Shown piece by piece: positions 1 through 8,400 of a DNA stretch of 10,216 nt. The stretch is from a bacterium. Lineage in GTDB: Bacteria > Fidelibacterota > Marinisomatia > Marinisomatales > JAHJCW01. Position 1 is the stretch's first letter. Each line of letters opens with the position of its first letter. The notes beneath the pieces were generated by a model, which worked only from the letters and a program-made list of their open reading frames with translations, searched no databases and was not told where the DNA came from. The DNA lies in NCBI GenBank assembly GCA_018812885.1, contig JAHJCW010000296.1, positions 1-10,216 of the forward strand, written 5' to 3'. Position numbers and translations under genes: made by a program.

Positions 1-28
1 ACTATATTAAATTTAAAAAAATTAATTG

Positions 29-1390
29 ATGATATTTATGATATATATTAGATCAGTTTTAAAAATACCATTATTATCATTTTGTTTAATATCCACCATT
101 TTTGCCCAATGGACATTTACTACTGATAATGAGGCATTTGTAACATCGACTTATAATGAACAAACAACACCTTGGCCGTACCGTACAGATACACCAAGTG
201 CTTGGTCACCCACAGGTGGAAATCTCAATGGGCATATTTATCATGATATTACGACAACCGGATTAAATGATAGATTTTATTCCATTTTACAGAATTCTGC
301 TAATGGAATAGGTGATTTAACAGGAATGACAGTATATGATGATTTTAGAAGACAAGGTGGAATTTTTATAAATGGATCGGGGAATGTGCCATTAGCTTAT
401 TGGAGTATAGGTGATACTGAAGATCCAACCGATAATTGGTGGATATCAAAGGTACCGATGTCTGTTGATTTAAATAGTCTTACTTTAGATATTTGGCTTT
501 CGCAAAGTATTGATATGGTTGAAGCTAATTTTATGAAATGGGCGAACGCTCAAAACACTACCAAAACTTTTTCACAATTGATTTCTGATTATGCATTTTT
601 AGGTTTAACATTTTTAAGTGACCAAGTTACAGAAATAAGCTCAGACCCATGGAACCAGTATGTGAATATTGGTGGAGTTTGGCGAATACCACATTATGGT
701 GTTTATTCAGATAATGGCCTAACTGTTTTTGGATTAGATAATATTAGAGGAGAAGCTACACTTCCTGTAAAACTCTCCTCTTTTACGGCACAAGTAATTA
801 ACACAGGAGTTCAACTGAAGTGGACGACTGAAAGTGAAATTGAGAATCTTGGATTTATACTTGATAGAAAGCCTGAAGGTACAAATTGGTCTGAAATAGC
901 AAGTTATAAAACTAATGACAGATTGCTTGGACAAGGTACAATTAGTTATGCAACAGATTATGAATATTTAGATTCCTTTGTAGAACCAAGTACAACTTAT
1001 GAATATTGTTTAGCAGATGTAGATTACAACGGAGTTGTTACATATCACTCAATTAGAACAGTGACAATGGAGCAAGCGTCATTAAATTCAACGTTAGAAG
1101 AGTTTATTGTATTGCCTGCCTATCCAAATCCATTTAATCCAAGTACAACCATTAGATATGGATTAGCTGATGAAGGGACAGGTCGTGACCTGTCCGTACA
1201 GGTTGATATTTATGATATAACCGGTAAATTGATTGCCACACTTCTAAATGAAGATCAAATACCCGGTTGGCACTCTATTATTTGGAATGGGACAAATCAG
1301 TACAATGAACAAGCACCTGCGGGACTTTACTTAAGCAGGATAACCTCAGATAGTGAAGTGAAGACTACTAAGCTGATGCTTCTGAAATAA
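29..1390 (+). CDS. Secreted T9SS cargo protein: laminin-B-like region, fibronectin-like module, type A sorting domain
   Basis: This 453-residue protein is probably exported by Sec and then moved across the outer membrane by the type IX secretion system. Residues 1-26 are a signal peptide with a hydrophobic core and likely cleavage at IFA|Q. Residues 28-244 show a laminin-B (domain IV)-like pattern: an initial WTFTTDNEAF, a central SPTGGNLNGHI, and a closing GLDNIRGE. Such domains usually bind matrix or glycans, but this match is by eye only. Residues 245-350 (LPVKLSSFTA, LKWTTESEIENLGF, YEYCLADVDYNG) form the fibronectin-like module often found before a CTD. Residues 365-453 are the CTD, starting YPNPFNPSTTIRYG and ending KTTKLMLLK. 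No catalytic motif is visible, so an adhesin or surface-layer role is inferred. The start is uncertain: TTG at 26, ATG at 29 and ATG at 38 are in frame and none has a clear Shine-Dalgarno. A palindrome lies inside the CTD coding sequence. Confidence 0.85.
   Translation: MIFMIYIRSVLKIPLLSFCLISTIFAQWTFTTDNEAFVTSTYNEQTTPWPYRTDTPSAWSPTGGNLNGHIYHDITTTGLNDRFYSILQNSANGIGDLTGMTVYDDFRRQGGIFINGSGNVPLAYWSIGDTEDPTDNWWISKVPMSVDLNSLTLDIWLSQSIDMVEANFMKWANAQNTTKTFSQLISDYAFLGLTFLSDQVTEISSDPWNQYVNIGGVWRIPHYGVYSDNGLTVFGLDNIRGEATLPVKLSSFTAQVINTGVQLKWTTESEIENLGFILDRKPEGTNWSEIASYKTNDRLLGQGTISYATDYEYLDSFVEPSTTYEYCLADVDYNGVVTYHSIRTVTMEQASLNSTLEEFIVLPAYPNPFNPSTTIRYGLADEGTGRDLSVQVDIYDITGKLIATLLNEDQIPGWHSIIWNGTNQYNEQAPAGLYLSRITSDSEVKTTKLMLLK
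1176..1195. repeat. Perfect palindrome inside the CTD coding sequence, REP-like
   Basis: Arms GGACAGGTC (1176-1184) and GACCTGTCC (1187-1195) are exact reverse complements separated by GT. A further ACAGGT follows at 1198-1203, matching ACAGGT at 1178-1183. The element is much richer in G+C than the surrounding coding sequence. It encodes roughly GTGRDLSVQ between the first CTD strand (IRYGLADE) and the second (VDIYDITGK). The CTD of the large peptidase in this window has a shorter linker at the same place (FAYDLTDAVEKLTFTIYSVEG). A mobile or REP-like palindrome inserted in frame is inferred. Confidence 0.6.
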
Positions 1391-1443
1391 ATTACCGCCC
1401 CTATAATCCCCTCCTAATTTAGGAGGGGATATGGGGAGGTATT
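1391..1443. repeat. Long intergenic REP-like palindrome
   Basis: The core is a perfect palindrome at 1406-1430: ATCCCCTCCTAA, a central T, then TTAGGAGGGGAT. Outside it the helix continues imperfectly, with TACCGCCCC on the left pairing with GGGGAGGTA on the right through one mismatch and small bulges. The G+C-rich hairpin begins straight after the upstream stop codon and lies before a separate terminator. Such CCCCTCCT/AGGAGGGG palindromes resemble dispersed intergenic repeats (REP or MITE-like) of FCB-group genomes. It has no following T-tract, so it is probably not itself the terminator, but it could protect the 3' end of the mRNA. Confidence 0.7.
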
Positions 1444-1450
1444 AACTTTT

Positions 1451-1476
1451 AAGCCCTGCAAATGCGGGGCTTTTTG
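1451..1476 (+). terminator. Rho-independent terminator after the T9SS cargo gene
   Basis: Stem arms AAGCCCTGC (1451-1459) and GCGGGGCTT (1464-1472) form nine pairs including one G-U wobble, around the loop AAAT. The T-tract TTTTT (1471-1475) follows directly. It lies about 60 bases after the cargo stop codon and separates that gene from the downstream four-gene unit. Confidence 0.85.
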
Positions 1477-1490
1477 TAAAAACTTGAGCA

Positions 1491-1518
1491 TTGTATTTTT
1501 CTTAACAAATTGTATATT
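1491..1518 (+). promoter_or_regulatory. Possible sigma-70-like promoter for the four-gene unit
   Basis: TTGTAT (1491-1496) and TATATT (1513-1518) are separated by 16 bases. The -10 box matches five of six consensus positions, the -35 only three of six. The site lies just after the terminator and 28 bases before the ATG at 1546, where a promoter is needed. AT-rich sequence gives such matches easily, and FCB bacteria often use a different promoter consensus, so the exact boxes are tentative. Confidence 0.3.
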
Positions 1519-1532
1519 CATCCTTTAAATAC

Positions 1533-1537
1533 AGGAA
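1533..1537 (+). promoter_or_regulatory. Ribosome binding site fixing the SGNH-lipoprotein start
   Basis: AGGAA sits eight bases before the ATG at 1546. It favours that start over the in-frame TTG at 1510, which would add 12 residues before the signal peptide and would overlap the proposed -10 region. Confidence 0.6.
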
Positions 1538-1545
1538 ATACCATT

Positions 1546-2802
1546 ATGAAACCACAAAGGTTACTGCAAAGCATCGCTATTATTATTTTGTTAGTTCTTT
1601 TGGCGAATTGTAAAAAAACAACTGAGCCGGGAAACAATTGGGGAAATGCGGATTTCACCTCTTTTGTGGCAATCGGTAATTCACTGACTGCCGGCGTTGC
1701 CGATGGTGCTCTCTATGAAGATTCTCAGAAGAACAGCTTTCCAAAGCTAATTGCAAAAATGGCCGAAGTAGATAATGACTTTGAGCAACCTATAATGGGT
1801 GGCAATGGTTTTAGTTTTAATGAAGCTGATGGTAGACTTACGCTTAACATTTTTGTAAATCCACCTTCAATTGATTTTCTACCGGCTGGAACAGAGAATA
1901 ATCAAAATTTGAATCGAGCATATAATAATCTTGGTATTCCACTCATCCGAGCCGAGCAGTTATATACAGTCACTACTTCTGTGGAAGCAGATAGTAATCA
2001 CTTTGTTGATAAAATCCTGCGCGGATCAGGTCGCACTGCGATAGAGGAAGCACTTTCTCTTAATCCGTCTTTAATAACATTATGGGTCGGTAATAATGAT
2101 GTCCTTGAATCTGCCACCTTAGGATTAGCTGACAATAACTCGCCCTATACCCCGTCGAATGAATTTGCTACACACCTTACTAATATAATAAATCAGCTTA
2201 TAGCGAGTACTGATGCACCGATATTTATTGCAAACATTTTCGATATTACTGATCTACCGTATTTTACTAGTCTACCATCATCTGTTATAACCGGCGGGAA
2301 TAAAACTTATCTTTTTGGAAAATGTGAAAACAACGTTGATCGCCAACTGACCGATGATGATATCGTTCTATTTTGGGCATTGCCTGACTATTTGAGTTTA
2401 AAGACAAGTGGGGATGTTTCCGTAGCTACTGCGCTGAATGATACTTTAATTCTTGATCGCCAAGAAAAAACTGAGATAACTACAATTATTGATGAATATA
2501 ACGTTATTATTCAAAATATTGCCAATTCAAACGATCAATTATATTTAGTTGATATGTACTCAATATTCAAAAATATTGCAAATAACGGTTATTCAATTGG
2601 TGGTGTTAATTATAATACTGATTTAATTAATTTTGATTCTAGCGGAAATCTAGATATAAGTCCACTGGCTACCACTTTGTTTAGCTATGATGCATTGCAC
2701 CCCAATAAATTTGGCTATGCAAGTTTTGCAAATTCTTTTATTGAAGTTATTAATGCATCACTAAATGCAAGTCTGCCATTGGTAACCTCATCTGATTTGT
2801 AA
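1546..2802 (+). CDS. SGNH/GDSL-family hydrolase lipoprotein
   Basis: This 418-residue lipoprotein probably hydrolyses an ester (lipase, esterase or deacetylase) at the outer membrane. The signal peptide ends in a lipobox-like LLANC with the lipidated Cys at residue 22; Asn just before the Cys is unusual. SGNH blocks appear in order: block I IGNSLTAG with nucleophile Ser46; block II YNNLGIP with Gly130; block III VGNND at 181-185 with Asn184; block V DALHP with Asp382 and His385. Block I reads GNSL rather than GDSL; that Asp is not one of the catalytic residues, so activity should be kept. The motifs NSFPKLIA, ITLWVGNNDVLESAT and FDITDLPYFT recall, from memory, the Bacteroidota SGNH proteins encoded beside FadL-type channels. 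It opens a four-gene unit, and its TAA directly abuts the next ATG. No CTD is present. The substrate is unknown. The ATG at 1546 was chosen for its ribosome binding site and signal peptide. Confidence 0.88.
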   Translation: MKPQRLLQSIAIIILLVLLANCKKTTEPGNNWGNADFTSFVAIGNSLTAGVADGALYEDSQKNSFPKLIAKMAEVDNDFEQPIMGGNGFSFNEADGRLTLNIFVNPPSIDFLPAGTENNQNLNRAYNNLGIPLIRAEQLYTVTTSVEADSNHFVDKILRGSGRTAIEEALSLNPSLITLWVGNNDVLESATLGLADNNSPYTPSNEFATHLTNIINQLIASTDAPIFIANIFDITDLPYFTSLPSSVITGGNKTYLFGKCENNVDRQLTDDDIVLFWALPDYLSLKTSGDVSVATALNDTLILDRQEKTEITTIIDEYNVIIQNIANSNDQLYLVDMYSIFKNIANNGYSIGGVNYNTDLINFDSSGNLDISPLATTLFSYDALHPNKFGYASFANSFIEVINASLNASLPLVTSSDL

Positions 2803-3249
2803 ATGCGCATTATTGCAATATTATTAATTATTTGTAGCTTTTTAGTTGTTACTTGTGAAATACCTGTTGGTTTGGAACCGGTATCAGGTGTTGAGGGTAA
2901 AATCACTTTTCATGGGAATTGGCAAGCTGATATAAAAGCTGCTGCCATAATCGCTTTAGATGAATTGGATTTAGAAAATCCGGCCGCTAATTTGGTAACA
3001 TATAGTAATTTGATTAACCCAGGGACAAATGAAGCGGAATATTTTATTCAGTTATTGCCTGGACAATATTATTTAGCGGCTGTTGGTATTACAGTAGATC
3101 CCGGTTTCTTTGCTGTTAAAATAGATTCGTTCCTGTCAGCTGAAACGATTCCAATTGTTATAATTGATAATGATCTCAGAAATCTTACAACTCCAATAAA
3201 TATCAAATCCCAAGAAATTACAGTCGCTGATCGGGAGATAGTTTTTTGA
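2803..3249 (+). CDS. Small lipoprotein of unknown function, partner of the downstream TonB-dependent receptor
   Basis: The product is 148 residues. Residues 1-17 are a signal peptide and LVVTC forms a lipobox-like site with Cys18, giving about 131 mature residues; Thr before the Cys is atypical. The mature part begins with a short linker (EIPVGLEPVSG), then GVEGKITFHGNW and later YFIQLLPGQYYLAAVGI. This alternation is what a small transthyretin-like or carboxypeptidase-regulatory-like beta-sandwich would show. No catalytic or metal-binding motif is evident. The ATG directly follows the TAA of the hydrolase gene and no good Shine-Dalgarno is present, so translational coupling is likely. Its own TGA overlaps the start of the receptor gene. 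By position it is probably an outer-membrane accessory to the receptor or the hydrolase, perhaps binding ligand; this is inference. I do not recognise a named family. Confidence 0.8.
   Translation: MRIIAILLIICSFLVVTCEIPVGLEPVSGVEGKITFHGNWQADIKAAAIIALDELDLENPAANLVTYSNLINPGTNEAEYFIQLLPGQYYLAAVGITVDPGFFAVKIDSFLSAETIPIVIIDNDLRNLTTPINIKSQEITVADREIVF
3233..3237 (+). promoter_or_regulatory. Ribosome binding site supporting a TTG start for the TonB receptor
   Basis: GGGAG lies eight bases before TTG at 3246-3248, inside the end of the small-lipoprotein gene. The TTG overlaps that gene's TGA (3247-3249) as TTGA. The first in-frame ATG, at 3294, would leave only about nine residues before the mature region and destroy the signal peptide, so the TTG start is preferred. 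Confidence 0.55.
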
Positions 3250-5450
3250 TTAGCAAGTCCGCAATAAAAAAGTATTATATTTTTCTTATAGCAATGACAA
3301 TCCCGATATTCTTATTTGGACAAGATTATGGAAAGATAACCGGTAATATTTTTGATAGAAAAACCGGAAAACCATTATATGGTGTAAATATTTTAGTGAA
3401 AAATACATTTGTTGGGACAAGTACTGATGCAAGCGGCGGATTTATTATAGAAAATCTTAAACAAGGGAAATACACTTTATTGATTAGTATGATTGGCTAT
3501 AAAAAGCGAATCATTAATAACGCTGAAACATTCAATGATAGATCAACGGGTATTGAAATTGAACTTGAACAAGATGTGCTTGAGTCACCGTCGATTATAG
3601 TTACAGCCACACGGAAAGAACAAGATGTGATGGAATCGCCATTATCAGTTTCGGTTATTGGACCACGCCAAATCTCTGATAAAAGTGCTGTAAGTTTAGC
3701 TGAAGTATTAACATATCAACCAGGAGTTAATACAGTAAAAGGACAGCTTAATATCCGAGGAGCTTCAGGTTATACGCTTGGAGCAGGGAGCAGGTCTCTA
3801 TTATTAATTGATGGGATTCCATTATTAGGGAGTGCAGCCGGTAATATTAGTTGGACAGTTATTCCAACTTCCGAAATTGAACGCGTAGAAATTGTAAAAT
3901 CCGGCGGATCGGCGATGTATGGTTCCAGTGCAATGGGAGGAGTGTTAAATATTATTACGCGCAATGCGCCAATCGAACCGGAAACACGAATTAGGCTAAA
4001 GGCAGGCGCATACAGTCAGCCCAAATATGAGCAATGGAAATGGCGTGATAATCCCGGTATTTTCAATACTTTAGAAATATCGTACTCGAGACAGATTGGT
4101 AAGCATGGAATGTGGTTCCGCTTACAGCGCGATGATACTGATGGATATACACAATTGGGGTGGAATAAATCATATAGTCTGACTTCTAAGGTAAAACTGA
4201 ATTTTGGTTCTCGTTATAGCGGTTCGATTTATGGAAATTATTACACGAGTAAATATGGTCTGCCCTCGCAATGGAAAAGCGCTGCGGATCCTTTTGAGGC
4301 ACCATTAGGTGATGAAAATGATAAAGCCAACGGTTATAAATTTAATTTAAACGGATTCCTCAATTTTATTTATTCACCCAAAACTGTAATGAAATTAAAG
4401 CTGGGATATTTCGACATCGAATGGCAGAATGATGGTCGTACTAATAATGATTATTCATATGAAACAAAAGGATTTGGCGAATATCAAATTAGTAAAAATT
4501 GGACAAATAAATTGAGTACTGTGGGTGGAATTACAACACAGTATGCAAAAATTGACGCAGAAATATTTGGGAATCATCATAGCAATTCTTACGCAGCATA
4601 TTTTTTAACGCAAGGTAATTTGAAAAATAATTTTACACTATCTGTTGGTAGCAGGTGGGAAGGATATTGGGTTGATGATGACATATTAGATGAAACGATC
4701 GCTCCGCAAATAGCTTTAAATTGGAATAAAGATGGAGTTATAGCGTTTAGAACATCTTATGGAAGAGGTTTCCGAGTTCCTACCATTGCCGAATTGTTCT
4801 CAAGTTCACAATTGAATATATTTAAAGTTGAACCAAATCCGGATTTGATCGCTGAAACAAGCGATGCATTCGAAATAGGAAGTTCGTTAATTTTAGGAAA
4901 TTTAGGATTCATATCACTACTAAAGTTTGATGGTGCTATTTTTAGCAATCGATATAAAAATTTGATTGAACCATTGCCGGATGATAATGGAATTATCCAT
5001 TTTGAAAATATTACCGATGCTAAAATCAATGGTGCCGAGCTTGGTGTAAATATTGGTGTACTAAGTAATAATCTAATTTTTTCTACAGCTTATACATGGC
5101 TAGATCCGGTAGCTGTTGATAATTCCGGTAATGTGATTGATACGCTCTCGTATCGGTTCCGACACAACTGGATTTCCACAATTTCGGGTTACTGGAAACA
5201 ATTATCTGCAACTTTAGAATATAGATATGCTAGTCGGATTGGTAGTGTTGAACTATTCGATGAAAATCCACTAACAGGTTCTGATATAAGAGTACCTATT
5301 CATTTATGGAATGTTGGATTTGGTTATAATTGGAAAGGATGGGAAATGCAATTAAGGATCGAGAATTTATTCCAATATTATTATGTTGAACTTGAACGGA
5401 ATTTGGGTGAGGAAAGAAGGATTTCAATTAATATCAGTAAATCCTTTTAA
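3246..5450 (+). CDS. TonB-dependent outer-membrane receptor with carboxypeptidase-regulatory-like domain
   Basis: This 734-residue protein should import a ligand across the outer membrane using TonB energy. Residues 1-25 are a signal peptide (KKYYIFLIAMTIPIFLFG|Q). Residues 28-110 form the N-terminal carboxypeptidase-regulatory-like domain of SusC/FecA-type receptors (GNIFDRKTGKPLYGVNILVK, TSTDASGGF, GKYTLLISMIGYKK). IIVTATR near residue 119 is the usual segment before the plug and may be the TonB box. The plug spans about 124-239, with LNIRGASG, LLLIDGIPL, IERVEIVKSGGSAMYGSSAMGG and NIITR. The barrel fills the rest and ends in a terminal Phe (ISKSF), as in BAM-folded proteins. The segment FRVPTIAELF followed by EPNPDLIAETSDAFEIG resembles barrels of siderophore, haem and cobalamin receptors. 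At 734 residues it is shorter than typical SusC glycan importers, and no SusD is present. The ligand is unknown. It overlaps the lipoprotein gene and starts at TTG. Confidence 0.92.
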   Translation: MISKSAIKKYYIFLIAMTIPIFLFGQDYGKITGNIFDRKTGKPLYGVNILVKNTFVGTSTDASGGFIIENLKQGKYTLLISMIGYKKRIINNAETFNDRSTGIEIELEQDVLESPSIIVTATRKEQDVMESPLSVSVIGPRQISDKSAVSLAEVLTYQPGVNTVKGQLNIRGASGYTLGAGSRSLLLIDGIPLLGSAAGNISWTVIPTSEIERVEIVKSGGSAMYGSSAMGGVLNIITRNAPIEPETRIRLKAGAYSQPKYEQWKWRDNPGIFNTLEISYSRQIGKHGMWFRLQRDDTDGYTQLGWNKSYSLTSKVKLNFGSRYSGSIYGNYYTSKYGLPSQWKSAADPFEAPLGDENDKANGYKFNLNGFLNFIYSPKTVMKLKLGYFDIEWQNDGRTNNDYSYETKGFGEYQISKNWTNKLSTVGGITTQYAKIDAEIFGNHHSNSYAAYFLTQGNLKNNFTLSVGSRWEGYWVDDDILDETIAPQIALNWNKDGVIAFRTSYGRGFRVPTIAELFSSSQLNIFKVEPNPDLIAETSDAFEIGSSLILGNLGFISLLKFDGAIFSNRYKNLIEPLPDDNGIIHFENITDAKINGAELGVNIGVLSNNLIFSTAYTWLDPVAVDNSGNVIDTLSYRFRHNWISTISGYWKQLSATLEYRYASRIGSVELFDENPLTGSDIRVPIHLWNVGFGYNWKGWEMQLRIENLFQYYYVELERNLGEERRISINISKSF

Positions 5451-5484
5451 TATTTACTACTCTACACATCACACAGTTTAAGAA

Positions 5485-8400
5485 ATGAAACGGATTATAA
5501 TAATTCTATCAATTTTATCAGGATTGATATCTGCTAAGGATGCGGTTGAAATAAAAATCAACCAACCCGGTCAGCTTGTTATTGAGCTATCAATCGACTC
5601 AATATGGATATCTTTACATGATCAATCAATACATACACAACCAGGTATGGATGCATATTTTCAGCCCGGTTTCCCGATTGTACCCTATTACCGAGAGGTA
5701 TTTATTGGGGTTCCGGCAAATGCCGATGTTAAAGTATTCAGCGATAATAAAAAATTAGTAGGAAGTTATAAGCCAAATATATTAGGACCCGAAACAGCGA
5801 AAGGTATAGAATTTGAATTATCATTAGAATCTAAGTTTGATGGTCACTTCCCAAAACAAAATGTAAGATTAAGTCCGATTAGGAATGTGAATGGAACACC
5901 CTCTTCAAAAATAGAAATATTTCCATTTAGCATACAAGAAAGTCAATTATTTATAACTAAGAATATTTCTGTTCAAATTTCTTGGGATGCTAACATTCAA
6001 AGTTCTCCTGCGAAAATATTATCGAAGACCTCGTTAGAGGAATTAAGAGCAAGGAAAAAATTACCAAAACCAAATGAACACATAATTCCTGATTATCAGT
6101 TTAGTAATAATATTGCAAAAATTGTCGTCGATACTTCAGCGTGGTATGGAATTGCTAATTCTGAATTACTTTCAAATGAAATAAACTTGGATGGTGTCAA
6201 TCCAAGTACAATACGATTATGGAAAAAAGAAGACGAGATTCCTCTATATGTCGAATATGGAAATGATGGCAGCTTCAATAATGAAGATATGATTGTATTC
6301 TATGGTGAAAAAAATCCATCACCGGAATGGGCTGATTATGATAATAATTTTTATACTGATGATAATGTCTATTGGTTGATATGGGGCGCAGGCGATGGTA
6401 AAAGGTTTACCGAGTTAGATGTATCTATGAACCAACCGGAAAATACTGTTTATATCCCCATAAATTATAAATTTAGTGAAAAGATTGAACGTGATGATGA
6501 GTATGTCCGATTAAATAAATTAAACCAATATTTATTACAAACTTGGGACGTGATAGATCATTTTTTCATGACACCGCAGATTATTGTTAGTAGATCGTTT
6601 GATTTTGAATTTATACTAAATACGCCGGATACGTTATCCATAAAAGGATTTGATTTAGAGTTGCAGGTTAGAGGTATGACAACAAGTGACCATGATCTTG
6701 ATGTAATGATAAATAATCACTTAATTACTAATGTAAAATGGTCTGATCGCAACGCATTACATATTGAACAAAGTGATATGGAATGTACATATTTGAAAAA
6801 TGGAAAAAATATTTTATCACTTATATTGTCACCAACCGATTCAACTTTACATGACCTTATTTATTTAAATTGGTATAAAATTAAATACCCAAAATATTTC
6901 CATACCAATAACGATTATATATATTTCTCATTAGATAGTATTCCAGATCAAACCATTCAATTCGAAATAACAGGATTTTCAAATTCTGATATTTTATTGT
7001 TTAAAAATAGGGAAGCACTATTAAGCAATTATCAAATTTCTTTAAATAATCAATCAGCTGATTACTTATTAAAATTCCAAGATGATGATGCACAGCTTTC
7101 ATCACAATATGAAGCAATTGCCTATGAGAATTTGCTGAATGTTAAAAGTATCTCGATAGAAAGTGCGATAACTAACCAATTAAGTGATATTCGTTCTAGT
7201 TACGTTGTGATTGCGCCGGATTCATTTGCATCTACACTTACACCCCTAATCGATTATCATAATGGAATGCTCGTTAATGTTGATGATGTTTATCGCCAAT
7301 ATTCATACGGCGTATTATCGCCATATGCGATTAAATCTTTCCTTCAAAATATCTATATGCAAAGCGGTTCAACTCTGGAATATGCAGTCGTTGCTATGAT
7401 TAGCAACTTAAACGATTGGCGAAGTGGTGCAATAGGCAAACCGCCATCAATTCCTGCTATGTCCGTTTATACTTATGATATGGGTACAGTTGCGTGTGAT
7501 TATTGGTACTCAGTATTTGATGATGAATACTGGATACCCTCTATATCGGTTAGTCGATTCCCCGTAAGTAATAAATCTGAGTTGCAAACCATTGTTAACA
7601 AAACAATGTACCACCATAAAAGAGGAATCAACAGTTGGGATAATAATTCTTTGTTGATTGCTGATGCGGAACCTCAATTTAGATATCAATCTGAAGCAAT
7701 GGTTGATAAGATTAAAAATTATGGAACATTTTTATCTAGACTTTATACTGATCCATTGTTACCGGATAGTTCTTTTTATGGTACTAAAGATACTTTATTG
7801 AATCATTTAAATCGAGGGCTTGCCTACATCAATTTTGTTGGACACGGTGGTGGCGCAGTTTGGGGATATGATGGTCAGGTTCTTGGTCATATTCTACATA
7901 GAAATGATATGGACAAAATTGGTAATCACGGCAAATTACCATTTATCACTAGTATGACCTGCTTCACAGGAGACTTTTCATTCTCTTATGGTCTTGGAAA
8001 CTTAATGCTCGCCAATGAAAATGGTGGTGCAGTAGCATGGTACGGTTCCAGCGGATTGGGATGGAGTTATAATGATTTTTACATGGTTGAACCATTACAA
8101 GATTTGCTTTTCTCAGATGAAGATTTAACTATTGGTGAAATAATCAATCGTTCAAAAACACAGTATTTCTTAACCTATTCGGATATATACCCTGAGATAG
8201 CTGCATCACAAATATATCAATATAATTTAATAGGTGATCCTGCAATTAAAGTGAAAAAACCAATTAAAAAAAATATTTATATAACTCCTTTAGACCCTGA
8301 ACCGGGAGAAAATATTTTAATATCTTCAGATGATTCCCAAGCTGATTCCGTATTCTACCAAATATTTCTACCTGATAATTACTCATTAAACCAATCGACT

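Noticed and set aside
1..28. Promoter or ribosome binding site for the first gene
   Set aside because: Only 28 AT-rich bases precede the chosen start; there is an A-run but no Shine-Dalgarno, and any promoter lies outside the window.
1484..1489. TTGAGC as the -35 box for the four-gene unit
   Set aside because: It matches the consensus better than TTGTAT but lies 23 bases from the TATATT box, too far for a normal sigma-70 spacer.
4757..5029. Minus-strand open frame of 90 codons inside the TonB receptor gene
   Set aside because: It is antisense to a conserved barrel segment (FRVPTIAELF to ENITDAKING), has no signal or family motif, and is best read as a shadow.
8266..8273. Run of eight A at the C25/Ig-like boundary of the peptidase as a slippage site
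   Set aside because: The frame reads through it without interruption, similar A-runs occur elsewhere in this AT-rich window (for example at 1612-1618), and nothing suggests a functional truncated product.
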